Assembly: GCA_947685225.1 (NCBI GenBank)
Contig: CANTUV010000051.1
Coordinates: 2,418,001-2,482,000, forward strand
From: Garcia nutans
Lineage: Eukaryota; Streptophyta; Magnoliopsida; Malpighiales; Euphorbiaceae
DNA: 64,000 nucleotides
Direction: 5' to 3'
In this document: in pieces, positions 34,664-45,434 of the stretch
How the letters are laid out: every line of letters starts with the position of its first letter
How positions within the stretch are numbered: position 1 is the stretch's first letter
Program-made: the position numbers and the translations under genes
The notes under the pieces: model-generated
What the model saw: the letters and a program-made list of their open reading frames with translations, nothing else
What the model was told of the DNA's origin: nothing
The model's database searches: none

Positions 34664-35324
34664 GATATAAGAAGGAAGTACTTGAAGGAACTGAAGGAGA
34701 TGTACCAAAAGACTTCTAATGTACTACAATAGGTATATATACACAGTTGACATTTTTGCTTTTGGAAATTCTCTACTCGATTTATCAGCCATAATTTTGC
34801 TGAACTTAATTCAACTATGCTTCCATTCAAAGCTAGTTGGGATCATTTGCATTGGTTATTTTCTTATACGAAGCTTTGTTGCCAAAATGATTAGTGTTGT
34901 AATGTTGCTTACAATTTATAACCTATTTCTCTTTGTAGTTTCTGTAAAACATTATGCGTGTTTTTCATTATCTCCAGAATAGTTCTGGTGCTCAAGAGAT
35001 TAAATTACGGTTGGGTCATGCTATAAACGAGCTAAATGATCTCAAAAGCAAAATAGATGTTGGAAAATTGGATGTTCTTAAGAAGACAATAAACTATACG
35101 CTTCAGAGGGAAATGTCCAAAAATTTAGTTTCTTCTCTGCCGCACGGACAATTTTCTGCTAGCAAGCACCCCGGGCAGAAGTTGCTGCAGTCACAATATC
35201 AAACTCCCATAATGAGACCTCCAGAAGATCATAGGAACCCACAGCTGCAATCAACGAATGCACGGAGTTCTTTGATAATGCCTCAGACAATCTTGCTGGA
35301 TGATTCTGAGCCTTCTTCATTTAG
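34664..35324 (+). pseudogene. Captured gene fragment with two exon-like segments, possibly Mediator subunit 15-like
   Basis: The first segment 34664-34732 follows TTGCAG and ends AG/GTATAT. It reads DIRRKYLKELKEMYQKTSNV then LQ and a stop, where CAA TAG may derive from CAA CAG. The second, 34978-35324, follows CTCCAG and ends TTTAG/GTCTG. It contains LGHAINELNDLKSKIDVGKL, DVLKKTINYTLQ, SLPHGQFSASKHPGQKLLQS and RNPQLQSTNARSSL. A KELKEMYQK helix, then a helical segment, then a Gln/Pro-rich NPQLQS tail is the arrangement of plant MED15 proteins after the KIX domain. Divergence is high, so this is tentative. Canonical GT-AG borders support capture of genomic rather than cDNA sequence. Confidence 0.38.
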
Positions 35325-35564
35325 GTCTGTAACACTACAGCTAAAGAACATTTTGTTAATAACATTTTATAAACCTTAGTTCACTTGTATAGTTAAATTG
35401 TAAAATATTTTATTCTATTGAAGATTAATAAAAGAATTATTTTTATCAATGTAATTAGTGTTTTTTTAGATTGTGTTTAAATGTTTCAAATGTATTTATA
35501 AAGTTCTCATAAAATTAATTGATAATATAAATAGTTCCAATAAAAATCAATATTAAATTACTAC

Positions 35565-35954
35565 GGATTTGCTACGAATCTGCGACGGATATTTAAAATC
35601 TATGACGGAATCTGCGACTACAATCTGCGACGGAATCTGTGACGGCAATCTGCGACAGAATCTGCAACGAATTTGCGACGAAAATCTGTGACGGAATCTG
35701 TGATGGAATTTGCGACGAAATCTGTGACGGAATCTGCGACGGCTGCCCTTTGCCCGCGAAAATTTGAGTGGCAAATTTGCAACCGCCTAGTGGTCGCAAA
35801 TCGGTCGCAATCTGCGACAGCCTGTCGCAAAATTGAAAATTGCGACGCCCTTTTTATTAACGGATCGTATCAGTCGCAGATCGGTCGCAAATCTTGATTT
35901 ACGACGGATTTGCGACGGATTCTGTCCGTTGCAGATAGCGTTTTTTTTGTAGTG
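35565..35954. repeat. Right subterminal repeats and terminus of the CACTA element
   Basis: More than a dozen AATCTGCGACGG / TTTGCGACGA words, then GTAGTG at 35949-35954. The repeated Arg/Phe or Ser/Gln open frames on both strands here are repeat translation. Confidence 0.9.
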
Positions 35955-35957
35955 TAG

Positions 35958-38370
35958 GTGAGGGAGTTGTTCTATAGCATTGAGCTATGTATGCTTACTT
36001 AAAGAGGGCTCCTAGATAATTATCTTTATCTAGGTCCTAGCTGATCTTAGAACATGTTTTAATGAACTTTCGAGGTGAAATTGAACTATGCTTATTTAAG
36101 GAAGAAATAATTTAGGCATTGTTTAGTTAACCAACAACTAGTATCCACCTATGTTAACATCAATCCTTAGTTTGTCCCCTTTAGCCTTTATGATATTTTA
36201 GCTTGTTTTTTATTGGCTTAAAGACCTGATAACCTACCCTGAGCTATTGTAACACATTTAACAAATCTAATGACCACCAAGGTAAAGGGGCAAGAAAATT
36301 AAAGAAAGGAATGCATAATTAAGACCATAAGAATAGTTGAAGTTCTCCTCATACTAGACATAATATCTCTTATCTATTAAGATAACAATAGGGCAACAAA
36401 TGATTTGTCCTTGTTGAAGCATGCTCACTCTACTCTACTCATCTATAGTCAGAAGCATAGAATAATACAGAAAAGATAACTTTTTTAGAGCTAGGGTAAA
36501 AAAATAAAGAAGAGAAAAAGAAGGAAAAAAAGAAAAAGAAAAAAAGCAAAAAAAATAAAAAAGCAAAAAAAAAAAAGGAAGAAAAAGAATAAGGAAATAA
36601 AAAGAAAAAAGAAAAGAGGAAGAAAACAAGAAGGAGGAAAAGGAAAGAAAATAAAATGCAACAAGGGTCAAAAGCTAACAAAGTTCTTTTTACCTGAGGC
36701 GGCAAAAGACTTCCACTCAGCCTACGAGAAGAAGTTTAACTTTAATTAGTCCAACCCAACCAGAGATTCAGCCAAAATTATAGAAATATAAGAAAGACCA
36801 TCTAGTTCATGATACTTATCACATCTCTATGTTAGTAATCTTAAGAGTAATGCACTTGATAATCCTACAGAGAAAAAAGACAAAATGATGAAATACCAAA
36901 AGAAATAAAAGAAAAAGGAAAAAAGAAAGGAAGAAAAGTAAAAGAGTGAGGGGTCTCTAAATTTTTACAAAGGCAAAGATTTTCCTAATCAATATCCAAA
37001 TTAATGCTAAGCAGATGAAAGAATATTTAAAGCTCTATCTTTTCATACTCTCAACTGTCTAAGGTTCCAACAAGAAGTTTATAGTGTGAAGATTTGTATA
37101 TAGTATCACATCAGCTCCAGCTTAAAGATGATCTTCATTTAACTCATCTCCCTTATAGACCCCATTTCAAGCATAATAAAGACCTATTGATCTCCCTTAG
37201 TAAGTGGAGTCTATTAGTGGAGATTGTTTAAATAAGTTGCATATGAGGTAGATAATATTTAAACTCAATGAGACCTTTGTCCAAGTAATATATATGTGTC
37301 TATCTGAAGTGCAACAGTTCCCACTTAAATGGAAATGATTTCTGAGTTTACTATGATAACTAGGGTTATCGTATTATAGATATGTTAATTTGAAAAGTCG
37401 AGTCTTGAGGTACAATGGCACTGAATTGACAAAGCCAAAATATTATTTTAAGATTAAAAAATATATTTTTGACATACAAAGCCTTCAAGTCAAAGAAAGT
37501 ATGTTGCATTGTCAAACCTCAAAGAACATAATGGGAAAAAGAGGGCTAATGAAAGGATCACTTGCAAGGTCATGTCATGAAGAAGTTGCCAACCAAATAT
37601 GTTGAAATTAGTATCTCCCATGTCTTTGACTATTGTGTTTAGACCCCCACTACTTATATTTATAATATTTTAAAAATAAAGCCATAGATGTGAAGACTTA
37701 TGTTGATTTTAATGCAATACCTGAACGAGCATCTGGAAGGAATCCATGGGAACACTTTAGTTGTTCGCCTCAGTCTGTGAGTCAATAGAAGCACTGTAAG
37801 TATTATTCATGCATTTCATGTATACATAAGCATATCACTGGATTTTTTTTGTCAAAGTGAACAAAGATACTCTATGAAGCTACAACCGATACTCTATGAA
37901 GCTAACATGAAGTAGATATGGAATCATGAGGCATGGAAGACCCATTGCTTAAGGAAGATCCAAACACTTTACAAATATGGAGATGCATGCTTATGAAAGC
38001 AACCAGACAAAACACAAACATAAATTAGAGCAAAATAAAATTATTAGTTTGAGCCTACACAAGGAGTAAAGTTTCTCCTTTCGATTTTTGAGTTTATGCA
38101 AAATATTTTCATACTCACTTTTAATATTTTTTCACGTAGGTTGCGAAGAGAGGATAGCAAAAAGAATGGAACAAGAAGAAAGTAAGAATCCCAAAAGAAT
38201 GAAGAAGCAAAAGATAAAAGATTAGTCTAGCTAGAAAAGTTGATGTCCTAATCTCCAAAGAATAAAAATCCATCTTTGAAGGGAAAGACTCAATCTCCAA
38301 AGGATAAAGATCCATTTTTAAAAGGATAAAGACCCACAATCCATTAAAGAATAGAATAATCAGTTAGAAT
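35958..38370 (+). other. Noncoding interior of the Tat-like element
   Basis: No coding similarity on either strand. It contains a purine-only tract and a second shorter one (36890-36955). The T-rich open frames opposite the purine tract are chance. Confidence 0.5.
36480..36660 (+). repeat. Purine tract (A/G-rich, about 180 bp)
   Basis: Almost uninterrupted AAAGAAAAAGAAGG-type sequence on the plus strand. A mirror-like purine tract of this length could form triplex DNA. A smaller relative lies at 36890-36955. Confidence 0.8.
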
Positions 38371-38384
38371 AACAGTTGAGAAAA

Positions 38385-38580
38385 GGTCAGCATAATCCAT
38401 TAAAGAATAGAACAATGGCTAGAAGATAGCCAGAACTCTCAGATAAAAGAAAGTCAGCATAATCCATTGAAGAATGGAACAATGGCTAGAAGAAAGCCAG
38501 AACTCTTATATGACGAAAAGCCAGTAGAATCCATTGAAGGATGGAGCAAGTGGCTAAAAGAAATCCAAAATCCTCAGAAG
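38385..38580 (+). repeat. Tandem repeat of about 66 bp, three copies
   Basis: Copies start with CAGCATAATCCATTAAAGAA (about 38388), CAGCATAATCCATTGAAGAA (about 38455) and CAGTAGAATCCATTGAAGGA (about 38521). Each continues with an ACAATGGCTAGAAGA-type middle and a CCAGAACTC-type end. Confidence 0.85.
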
Positions 38581-38619
38581 ATCAATCAAGATAGAAGAGC
38601 TGAAGTTGATCTGATTTTT

Positions 38620-39215
38620 TCTTGAAACATCCAGTCTTGGGTCCAAAACCCAATCCAGTCTCAGGTCTAGAACCTAATTCAGTCTCAGGTCCAGAATCCA
38701 AATCAATCTTCGGTCCAGAACCTAAACTAGTCTTGGGTCCAAGTACCCAAATCTAATCCAGTTTTGGATTGAGAAACCAAAATCTAATTCTCAGGTCTAG
38801 AACCCAATCCAGTCTCGGGACTAGAATCCAAAATCTAATTCTTAGGTCCAAAACTCAAATTTAGTCTCGAGTCCAAAATCCAATTTAGTCTCGAGTCTAG
38901 GACCTAAAGTCCAATTCTCGGGTCCATAATCCAAAGTCAGTCTTGGGTCCAAAATCCAAATCCAATCTAGAGTCCAGAACCCAATCTAGTCTTAGGTCCA
39001 GAAACCAAAATCTAATTCTCGAGTCCAAAATCCAATCTAGTCTAAAATCCAAATTTAGTCTCGGGTCCTGAACCTAAAACTAATTTTGAGTCCTAAACCC
39101 AAATCTAATCTCGAATTGAGAATCCAAATCCAGTATCGGGTCCATAATCCTAATCTAGTCTCTGGTCTAGAATCCAAAATTTAACCTCGAATTCAGAACC
39201 CAAACCAATTTAAGA
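38620..39215 (+). repeat. Minisatellite of about 22 bp units (AATCCAGTCTCGGGTCCAGA type)
   Basis: Roughly 25 imperfect units built on CCAGTCTCGGGTCCAGAACC, with AAATCTAATT-type variants, run for about 600 bp. Together with the 66-bp array it lies in the 3' noncoding part before the polypurine tract, where Tat-lineage elements are known to carry variable tandem repeats. Confidence 0.85.
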
Positions 39216-39470
39216 TTCATCAAAACTAAGATATTAGAATTGCTTGGTGGTTTTCATTGGGACATAAGAGTTGCCCAATTGCCCATTAAGATACTAGAAC
39301 TGTTCAACGGTCAGATGTCGATACTCAATGGTTTCTCACCCTAAAGTATCCATCATTTGGATTTCTTTTAGCTTATCTTTGTGTGTTTGTTTTGCAAATG
39401 TTTGGTGCCAAAATTTAGAAGTTGTATCATTGCTTTTTACTATCTTCTACTGAAGTCTTAAATTATTTGA

Positions 39471-39483
39471 GTAGTGGGCAAAC
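39471..39483 (+). other. Polypurine tract of the Tat/Ogre-like element
   Basis: GTAGTGGGCAAAC directly before the second LTR start TGTAAATCC. The spacing is right, though the tract is short and not pure. Confidence 0.6.
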
Positions 39484-39860
39484 TGTAAATCCTTAATTTT
39501 GGCTCTAAACTAGTCTGATCCCAATTAAAGAAGGTTAAGCCAAAATCGATCCAATTTTAAAAGCTTAAACCTAGTTTATAGCTTTGATTTAGGTCGGTCC
39601 AATTTTAAAAGGCTTAAAATAAGCCGGATCAACCTTTAAATCCCTAAAATGGTTCGATCCAATCTTAAAAACCCAAAGCAATTGAGTCCAACCCAAAATT
39701 GGCTAAGCCAATTTGCTATCAAGCTTGGGATGAATTAGCAAGGCCAATTCTCCCCCGGAAAGGAAGTCCTAAACTAGAGCCTGGGCATGGCGAATTGGCC
39801 TTGCCTCCAAGCTCTAGTTTAGGACTTCCTTTACCTTTCTCTTCACTACAAACCTTCTTC
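39484..39860 (+). repeat. 3' LTR fragment of the Tat/Ogre-like element
   Basis: 39484-39760 aligns with 23512-23790 (CTTAATTTT, CTAGTCTGATCCCAATTAAA, TTTAGGTCGGTCC-type words in order). The remainder contains a hairpin (39761-39830). After about 39860 the LTR match is lost and pararetroviral leader begins about 100-130 bp later. The LTR is thus cut at roughly one fifth of its length. Confidence 0.8.
39761..39830. repeat. Perfect inverted repeat, 20-bp arms, 30-nt loop
   Basis: The left arm AGGAAGTCCTAAACTAGAGC (39761-39780) is the exact complement of 39811-39830. It lies at the LTR position where the other two LTR copies carry different hairpins. Confidence 0.95.
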
Positions 39861-39959
39861 CATTTTTGTCCCCTTCCACTGTTGTAAAATTTTTCTATAA
39901 GTTATTTATTTATTTTTAAAGATTATATTTTAAAGTTTATTTTGTATAAGTATTTCTAC

Positions 39960-40434
39960 ACCTGCAACTCAGTTTGATATGGTGTATTAGAAATTTATAT
40001 TTCTGTATAATTTCTATATTTTCTTTAAAACTTTATTATATAACTTTTATATAAACTATTGGTATATCAGATGAAAACCCATATATAAATTTAGGAGCTG
40101 AATTTGAATAGACAATAGTCCTGTCTGCACTTAGGTGTAACAATTTTACGTACCAACAGTTCTATATAATTATTTTTATAATAATTTGTAAAACCCATTA
40201 GCCTTTATTGAATGGTTACTGTTTGCTGTAAAACAATTATTATAAATAAATAATATGATATGTTTTTTATATATTCTTTCTTTAGGTTTATTTAATTTCT
40301 TAAAATTTCTTTATACTCTTTAAATATCTACATAGATCTAAGAGTGGGGCTTTTGCCTGATTGTTTGTTGCTTTGATAATCCCTAGGTTGTTTATTTTTA
40401 TATACGATCCAATTAAATTTTGATGGTATATATA
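39960..40434 (+). repeat. Endogenous pararetrovirus leader/intergenic region, isolated copy
   Basis: 40040-40340 matches 45895-46180 in the same orientation, and about 40000-40434 matches 45425-45860 in inverted orientation. In both the shared text includes GAAAACCCATATATAAATTT-like and CAATAGTCCTGTCTGCAC-like words. Similarity to the inverted copy ends at 40434 in a TTTTGATGGTAT string. The TATATAA-like box at about 40080 and the position upstream of viral ORFs suggest the viral promoter/leader region. Confidence 0.7.
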
Positions 40435-40699
40435 TACATATTTTCCTTGTTTTGCATTTTGAAGGTTGCCCTCCTTCTTTCTCCCTCCAAACTCCAATTC
40501 GGGAAAATATATTAATTACATAAAGAATTATTAAATAATCAAATACTTTTAATTTTTTTACATGATATATAAGATAATAATTCAACTATTAAATTATTAA
40601 CTAGTCAAATAACAAAATATTATGTTTAAATGGATTAGCATGTTTCTATACTTTTATATGAACTAGGTAGATTAATTATTATTTTTTAAGCATGTTTTA
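40435..40699. other. Junction sequence between pararetroviral pieces, nothing recognised
   Basis: AT-rich with a short pyrimidine-rich piece (40470-40495). It is not shared with the other viral copy in this window. It may be viral 3' sequence or host filler. Confidence 0.35.
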
Positions 40700-40702
40700 A
40701 TC

Positions 40703-41100
40703 CTAATAATTGTAAGAAGGGCAGATAGAATTTTGAGAAAGATTTTTAAATTGCACAGGGATAAGCAAAGGTTTTCCCCATTCAGAAGGATAGAGAATTT
40801 TCTTTATTTTAAAGGAGAAATAAGCTATGATAGCTTTATCCTTCTGGTTATAATTATGTTTTAAATAAATAGAACCAGAATCCTCTAGAATATTTAAATA
40901 ATATTCTTGAGGTTTTGACAAATCAGTTGGTTTAAAAAATAAAATTTTAGGATACACAAATTTAATAATATTTCATGGATTATGCTGAGCAGGTCCATTT
41001 TTAATTATTAATTTTATATTAAAAAATATTTTTGTAAACCATTCAAATTGCTTTCATGGAAAATTTGAATAAACAATTTGAGTTGAAGGGTTTGAAACTT
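40703..41100 (-). pseudogene. C-terminal part of the pararetroviral polyprotein (minus copy)
   Basis: An open piece of 84 codons (40957-40703) and related sequence upstream encode a hydrophobic/aromatic-rich segment with YPSEWGKPL near 40770-40790 and PSYNY at its end. From position, after RNase H, I take it as the C-terminal module of the polyprotein. Its biochemical role is not known to me. It has no counterpart in the plus-strand copy here, because that copy is cut in RT. Confidence 0.55.
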
Positions 41101-44100
41101 CCAACTCAGTTTTAGAAATATTTTGAGATAAGATTTTAGATTTTGAAGATTCTCCTATCTCTTATTTTAAAAAGGGAAAAAAAACATCATTACCTGAGAT
41201 GTTTGGTGGTGCAAAATCCATGTTTGAAAGGGCTTTAATAACTTCTAAAGAATGGGCCAGCTGGGATACCCATTAATTTATTTGGGCTTTACTATCTTCT
41301 TCAACTACTTCGGCTCAAGGTTTTATGGCTTTAGGAACACCTTTAAGAATATTATCTGAGTGATCAGATAATGCTTTAGGAAAATCAAGCTTTAGGGTTT
41401 CCTTCTCTTTGTTTTTCTTATTTTTTCCCTATTTTATCTAGGGTTTTAATTTATTTTACTATACCAGTATGGACTTCAGTCCTTGGGCTAGGATTTTTCC
41501 TAAGCCTATCATGTATTGGTTTTATAATTTTATTCAGGTTTGGATATAATTCTACAATATAATTTAAACATTCTAAAAATATTTATAGTTTGGGCTTTAT
41601 TAAGGATTTAATCAGGAAACTTTTCTCTAAAAGCTAAGTTTCTTTCATAGGTTCTAAAATACAATGTTCTATATAATATCCTAAGAATCTAATCTTAGTT
41701 TGGAACAGAGACATTTAAGTTCTGCGAAGTACTAAACCATTCTTCTTTGCCACCATAAAAAATTTTTTAGATGTTTAAAATGATCATCTAAAGTCTTACT
41801 ATAAATTAAGACATCATATTATACTAAATTTAGTATAAAGATTAAATATATAATTCATCACTCTCTGTAATTCGGAGGATGCATTTTTTAAATCAAAAGG
41901 CATAATATTTTATTCATATTTTCTAAATAGAATAGTGAATGCAATCTTATATTTGTCTTTAACTTTAATCTGAATTTGCCAAAAATCAGATTTCATATCA
42001 AATTTACTAAAAATATTTGCTTCATATAATTTTCTTAATAAATCTTTTTTATTTAGAATAGGGTAGCAAATCCATTTTAATATTTTTTTAAAGGTTTATA
42101 ATTTATTACTGATCAGGGGCTTATCTTTCTATTTCAAAGGCTTTGTTGATATAAAATGTTGCACAAGACTATGGGCTTATAGATTTAGTAATTAATTTTT
42201 TATTTTCTAAATCATTTATTTTTTTTTACAAAATTCAATCATATCATGCACTATTTGAATGGGCCAGAATTTAGTTGTAATAGACTTTTCATCAAAGCCT
42301 ATTTCATAAGATAAATCAACCATACGCTACTTTCTATTTTAAAATGCATTTGAAATATCAGCACATAATTCATTTTCAATTTGAAGCTTTAATTTATTAA
42401 TTTTATCTTTTATAATTTTAATTTTTAATTGTTCATTTATTTTTTATAAATGAAAATTATTTTTTAAATTACAAAGTTGTTCAGACTTTGCTTTTATTAA
42501 TGTATTTATTTGTAGTTCATAAATTGAACAAGCTTTAAGTAAATTTAGATTTTTCTTTTTAGGTTTTTCTATAAATGAAAAAATAATTTTTTTAATTTTT
42601 TATTTTAAAACTTATATTATCATCTTTTTACAGAATATAGTGTAATTAGATTCATAAATAGAGTTCCTAAGATCATCATATGATGAATTTCATTAGCTAA
42701 AATAAATATATTTTTTAGTTCTAAATTTTTATCAACTATTGAAGCTTCTGTTTTACCAAGAATATTTAATTTAGATTTATTAGCAGTTGACACTTTTTTT
42801 TTATTTTTTTTCGTCAAAATCTTTTAGAAACTAAGCTGGATTTAATACAGTTCAAATATGCTCTTGTATCAAATAAAATAATAGTTTATATATTTGATGT
42901 TGTTCTTCAGTGAAATGATTATCCCACTAATCTTTTAATTGACCTGTGAAGCCAATTATAATTAATTCTGCTATAGTTCTATCTGATGTATCAGCTTGGG
43001 CTCTACTCTATAAGCATTGGCAATTATTGTCATCTATTGTAGAAGACTCAGAATGTTATATTCTGACAGGCCATCAATATTTCATTCATAAACTAAAGAA
43101 GCATTATATTTATATTGTGATAGGGTATTTGGTCTATCTATAATTTCTAAATCCGGAACATACATTCTAGGTACTATAGATTGATGGTGTGTTATACGAT
43201 TTATTTATAAATTTATATCTTTACTAAAAGATTCAAGATCTTCATTTTCAGGCTGAGAATCCTCAACTAATTCTGAATCTTGATCTTGAGTTACTATACT
43301 AATAGTTTTAGAAGGTTTAGATTATGATGTTTCTTAAATAACTTGTTTTGATTCTAAGGTTAAATAAATTTTACTTAATTGATCTTTAATAACTTTACAA
43401 AGTCAGAATCCTTAGATTTGACCTCTTATTGTCCTGTTTTAGATACTTCAAGGGTTTGAAGATATTAGTTTTTAATTTTCTATCTGAAATTGATTTTACA
43501 GGTTTTACTATTTCTTTATCTTCAATAAAATTGTCTATTCTATTTAATTGTTTACCTATACTAATTAAATGTGCATTTGAAAAATTATTTTATTCTAAGA
43601 TTTTTCTGTTTGAGTTTTCATCAGAAAGAATTTTAAATGGAGTAATTTTTATTTTGTGTTCTCTATGCATAAATATACTTATTGTTTTGTGTGGATGTTC
43701 ACTTTGTACAATTTTACCATTTACTTTTCATTCTTTTTCTTTACTTCTAATAGTTATAGGATTTATTAATTTTTCTGCATTAATTCTTCCTCTATAATTT
43801 TTTTAAACTAATCAAAGAATTTCATATTAACTTCATATTACTTTACAAAATTAATATATTCATTTTTTTACAAACTTAAAATCATTTACTTTACTAATTA
43901 CTTTTTTTAATTTATCTATATTTTTTATTGAAGTTAATTCTTTATCTAATTTATTTTTATTGAATATAAATTTTTTATTAATTATATTTAATTATTTATC
44001 TATGTTTGCTATATTTTTTATTACAAAAGAGGTTGCAGGTGATATAGATGGGAAGAAGATTATTCTCTTTACTGTTTTTAGTTATAATTAGGGTTTGGTT

Positions 44101-44417
44101 TTATAGGGTTTATATTTTCTGTAGGGTTATAAAAAAGATATGGTACAATTATACTGTAATCTGCACTTTTTAATTTACTACTAGTTTCGGGTATATCTGA
44201 TGGAGGATACCTATGTTTTACTACTATTTGCAAGACGTGTTTAGGTTCCTTTTCTTTATATGAAACATATATTATAGAAGGTAATTGTGAAGCTATTCTT
44301 ATATCCATTATTGAAGTAGAGGAAAAGGAATCAGAATATCTACTGCTTATACTATGTCTACTGAATTTTAATTTAACTTTACCATCTTCATATTATTTAA
44401 TTTCACTAAGTTCTATA

Positions 44418-45203
44418 TTAGGTTTTTCTATTTTTCAGGTTCTTGAAGAGAAACAACATTTTTCGAAATTCATTCATCATGAAGACTAATGTTTTCCATT
44501 GAATAGTTTTAGGAATTACTATATTAGCTTTACTAAGGTCTATTTGAAGAAATCTAATTTCTCTTGTTTTAGGTTTCATTATGTATTTTATTGCAAATGT
44601 TAAAATAATGGCATTATACATTAATGCTACAAGAATGGATTCTTATAATATTTTATAATTATGAGTTGTAATTTCTAATATAACACTTTTTAATATATTA
44701 GTGTCGTTTAGAGATATTGTAATATTAGAAAAATAATCAAAGAAAATAGAATCACTGTTTAAACTAGTCTCTATTGTTTCTAAGAAAGAATCATTGAAAT
44801 TTATGAATCTAGCATCTCTAACTACTGCTAGTATACTAGTATTTAATCTTTCTATAGTTAAAGATTTTATACCAATTTGTATAAGTCCTATATGTATGTA
44901 TTTATACTTATTACTTTTATGATGTTTTATATATTCTGGAGATAACATTGTAATTATCTCAAAAGGTTTACTTAATTATACATCTTTTTCTTCTGCTTTA
45001 ATTATATAATCATTTTTAAATATATTTAATTTAAGAATTTTATAAATTTGTTCTTTATCTGCTTTAGGTATTATCCAATTATCTATTACTTTATTATAAT
45101 CTTCTAAAATTATTTCATTTCTATTTACGATTCTTTTAATTTCTGAGTCATTAGAAGTGTCAGATTTAGTTGTGTCAGTAGATTTACATAAAAATAGTTC
45201 CAT
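44418..45203 (-). pseudogene. Movement protein region of the minus-strand pararetrovirus copy
   Basis: Three open pieces (45203-44976, 44948-44643, 44621-44418) in compatible order resemble the 30K-type movement protein of caulimovirids, which in exogenous relatives carries virus between cells. HIGLIQIGIKSL and the NFNDSFLETIE piece are the diagnostic words. The same block is present in the plus copy at about 46187-47028. At least two stops and an indel inactivate it. The start at 45203 is the first Met of the block, but the original start is uncertain. Confidence 0.72.
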
Positions 45204-45411
45204 TTTTACTTATTTGAAAATTAGATTTTTAAATTATTTCTTGATGATTTTAGACTCAACCACTGACTTACTGTCCTAACTACCTAACATTTGGCTGAAA
45301 TGGGTCTTACAGCATGTCCAAATTCTAGTCAACAGTCTATACTTTTAGATCTATAGTTCAAAGACTTAAAAATAGAAATAATTTTATATCCATCTACTAC
45401 CACCCATAAAA

Positions 45412-45434
45412 ATGGCAGACTCATACTATCAAAA
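45412..45434 (-). other. Possible decayed tRNA-Met primer site of the pararetrovirus
   Basis: On the minus strand the string GATAGTATGAGTC just after the leader resembles the caulimovirid/iMet site TGGTATCAGAGC with several changes. The isolated leader copy ends with GATGGTAT at its corresponding point (40425-40434). Suggestive only. Confidence 0.35.

Larger units (their letters stand above)
31269..35957. mobile_element. CACTA (En/Spm) transposon carrying captured gene fragments, non-autonomous
   Basis: The element runs from CACTACAAAAATATTCGG at 31272 to TTTTTTTTGTAGTG ending at 35954, with the 3-bp duplication TAG on both sides (31269-31271, 35955-35957). CACTACAA ends and a 3-bp duplication define the superfamily. 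Subterminal regions (31283-31740 and 35565-35935) are packed with TTTGCGACGG/CCGTCGCAAA repeats, the presumed transposase binding sites. No TNPA or TNPD transposase is readable. The interior contains intron-exon-like host sequence instead, so it needs a helper. The left terminus is present twice (31272 and 31547). Confidence 0.92.
23512..39860 (+). mobile_element. Tat/Ogre-like Ty3 retrotransposon, gag-only (non-autonomous), with nested insertions
   Basis: The LTR at 23512-25491 is followed by a primer site, a leader of about 1 kb, gag in two pieces (about 26580-27220 and 30105-31016), a long noncoding region, a polypurine tract at 39471-39483 and the first about 375 bp of a second LTR (39484 to about 39860). 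Two insertions account for about 7.6 kb. The element's own interior is then roughly 6.4 kb with no protease, RT, RNase H or integrase visible, so it is a LARD-like derivative. The LTR family recurs as a solo LTR at 55842-58306. Tandem repeats in the 3' noncoding region fit the Tat lineage. Confidence 0.82.
40700..45203 (-). pseudogene. Endogenous caulimovirid (petuvirus/florendovirus-like), minus-strand copy, heavily degraded
   Basis: Read on the minus strand, the polyprotein order is movement protein (45203 to about 44420), coat/central region (about 44400-42850), protease (about 42830-42600), reverse transcriptase and RNase H (about 42330-41250), and a conserved C-terminal segment (about 41100-40700). 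The movement domain is open at 45203-44976 and 44948-44643. The protease-proximal piece at 42817-42620 is the counterpart of 49690-49860 in the other copy. The RT catalytic loop lies near 41800-41820 and is damaged. Stops and frameshifts occur throughout, so no protein can be made. The single-polyprotein order movement, coat, protease, RT points to the petuvirus/florendovirus side of Caulimoviridae. Genus is inferred. Confidence 0.82.

Noticed and set aside
35553..35897. Open frames on both strands with regular Arg/Phe, Ser/Gln and Thr/Glu repeats
   Set aside because: They translate the GCGACGG subterminal repeats of the CACTA element; the period of the peptide repeats follows the DNA repeat.
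36435..36705. Phe/Leu/Ser-rich frames that look like membrane proteins on the minus strand
   Set aside because: They are the pyrimidine complement of a purine tract and have no other support.
38385..38580. CRISPR-like array
   Set aside because: Repeats are contiguous and imperfect with no unique spacers, and the context is a plant retrotransposon.
43429..43797. 122-codon plus-strand frame rich in hydrophobic residues
   Set aside because: It is antisense to the coat/central region of the minus-strand pararetrovirus copy; AT-rich Lys/Asn-rich coding sequence gives hydrophobic antisense frames.
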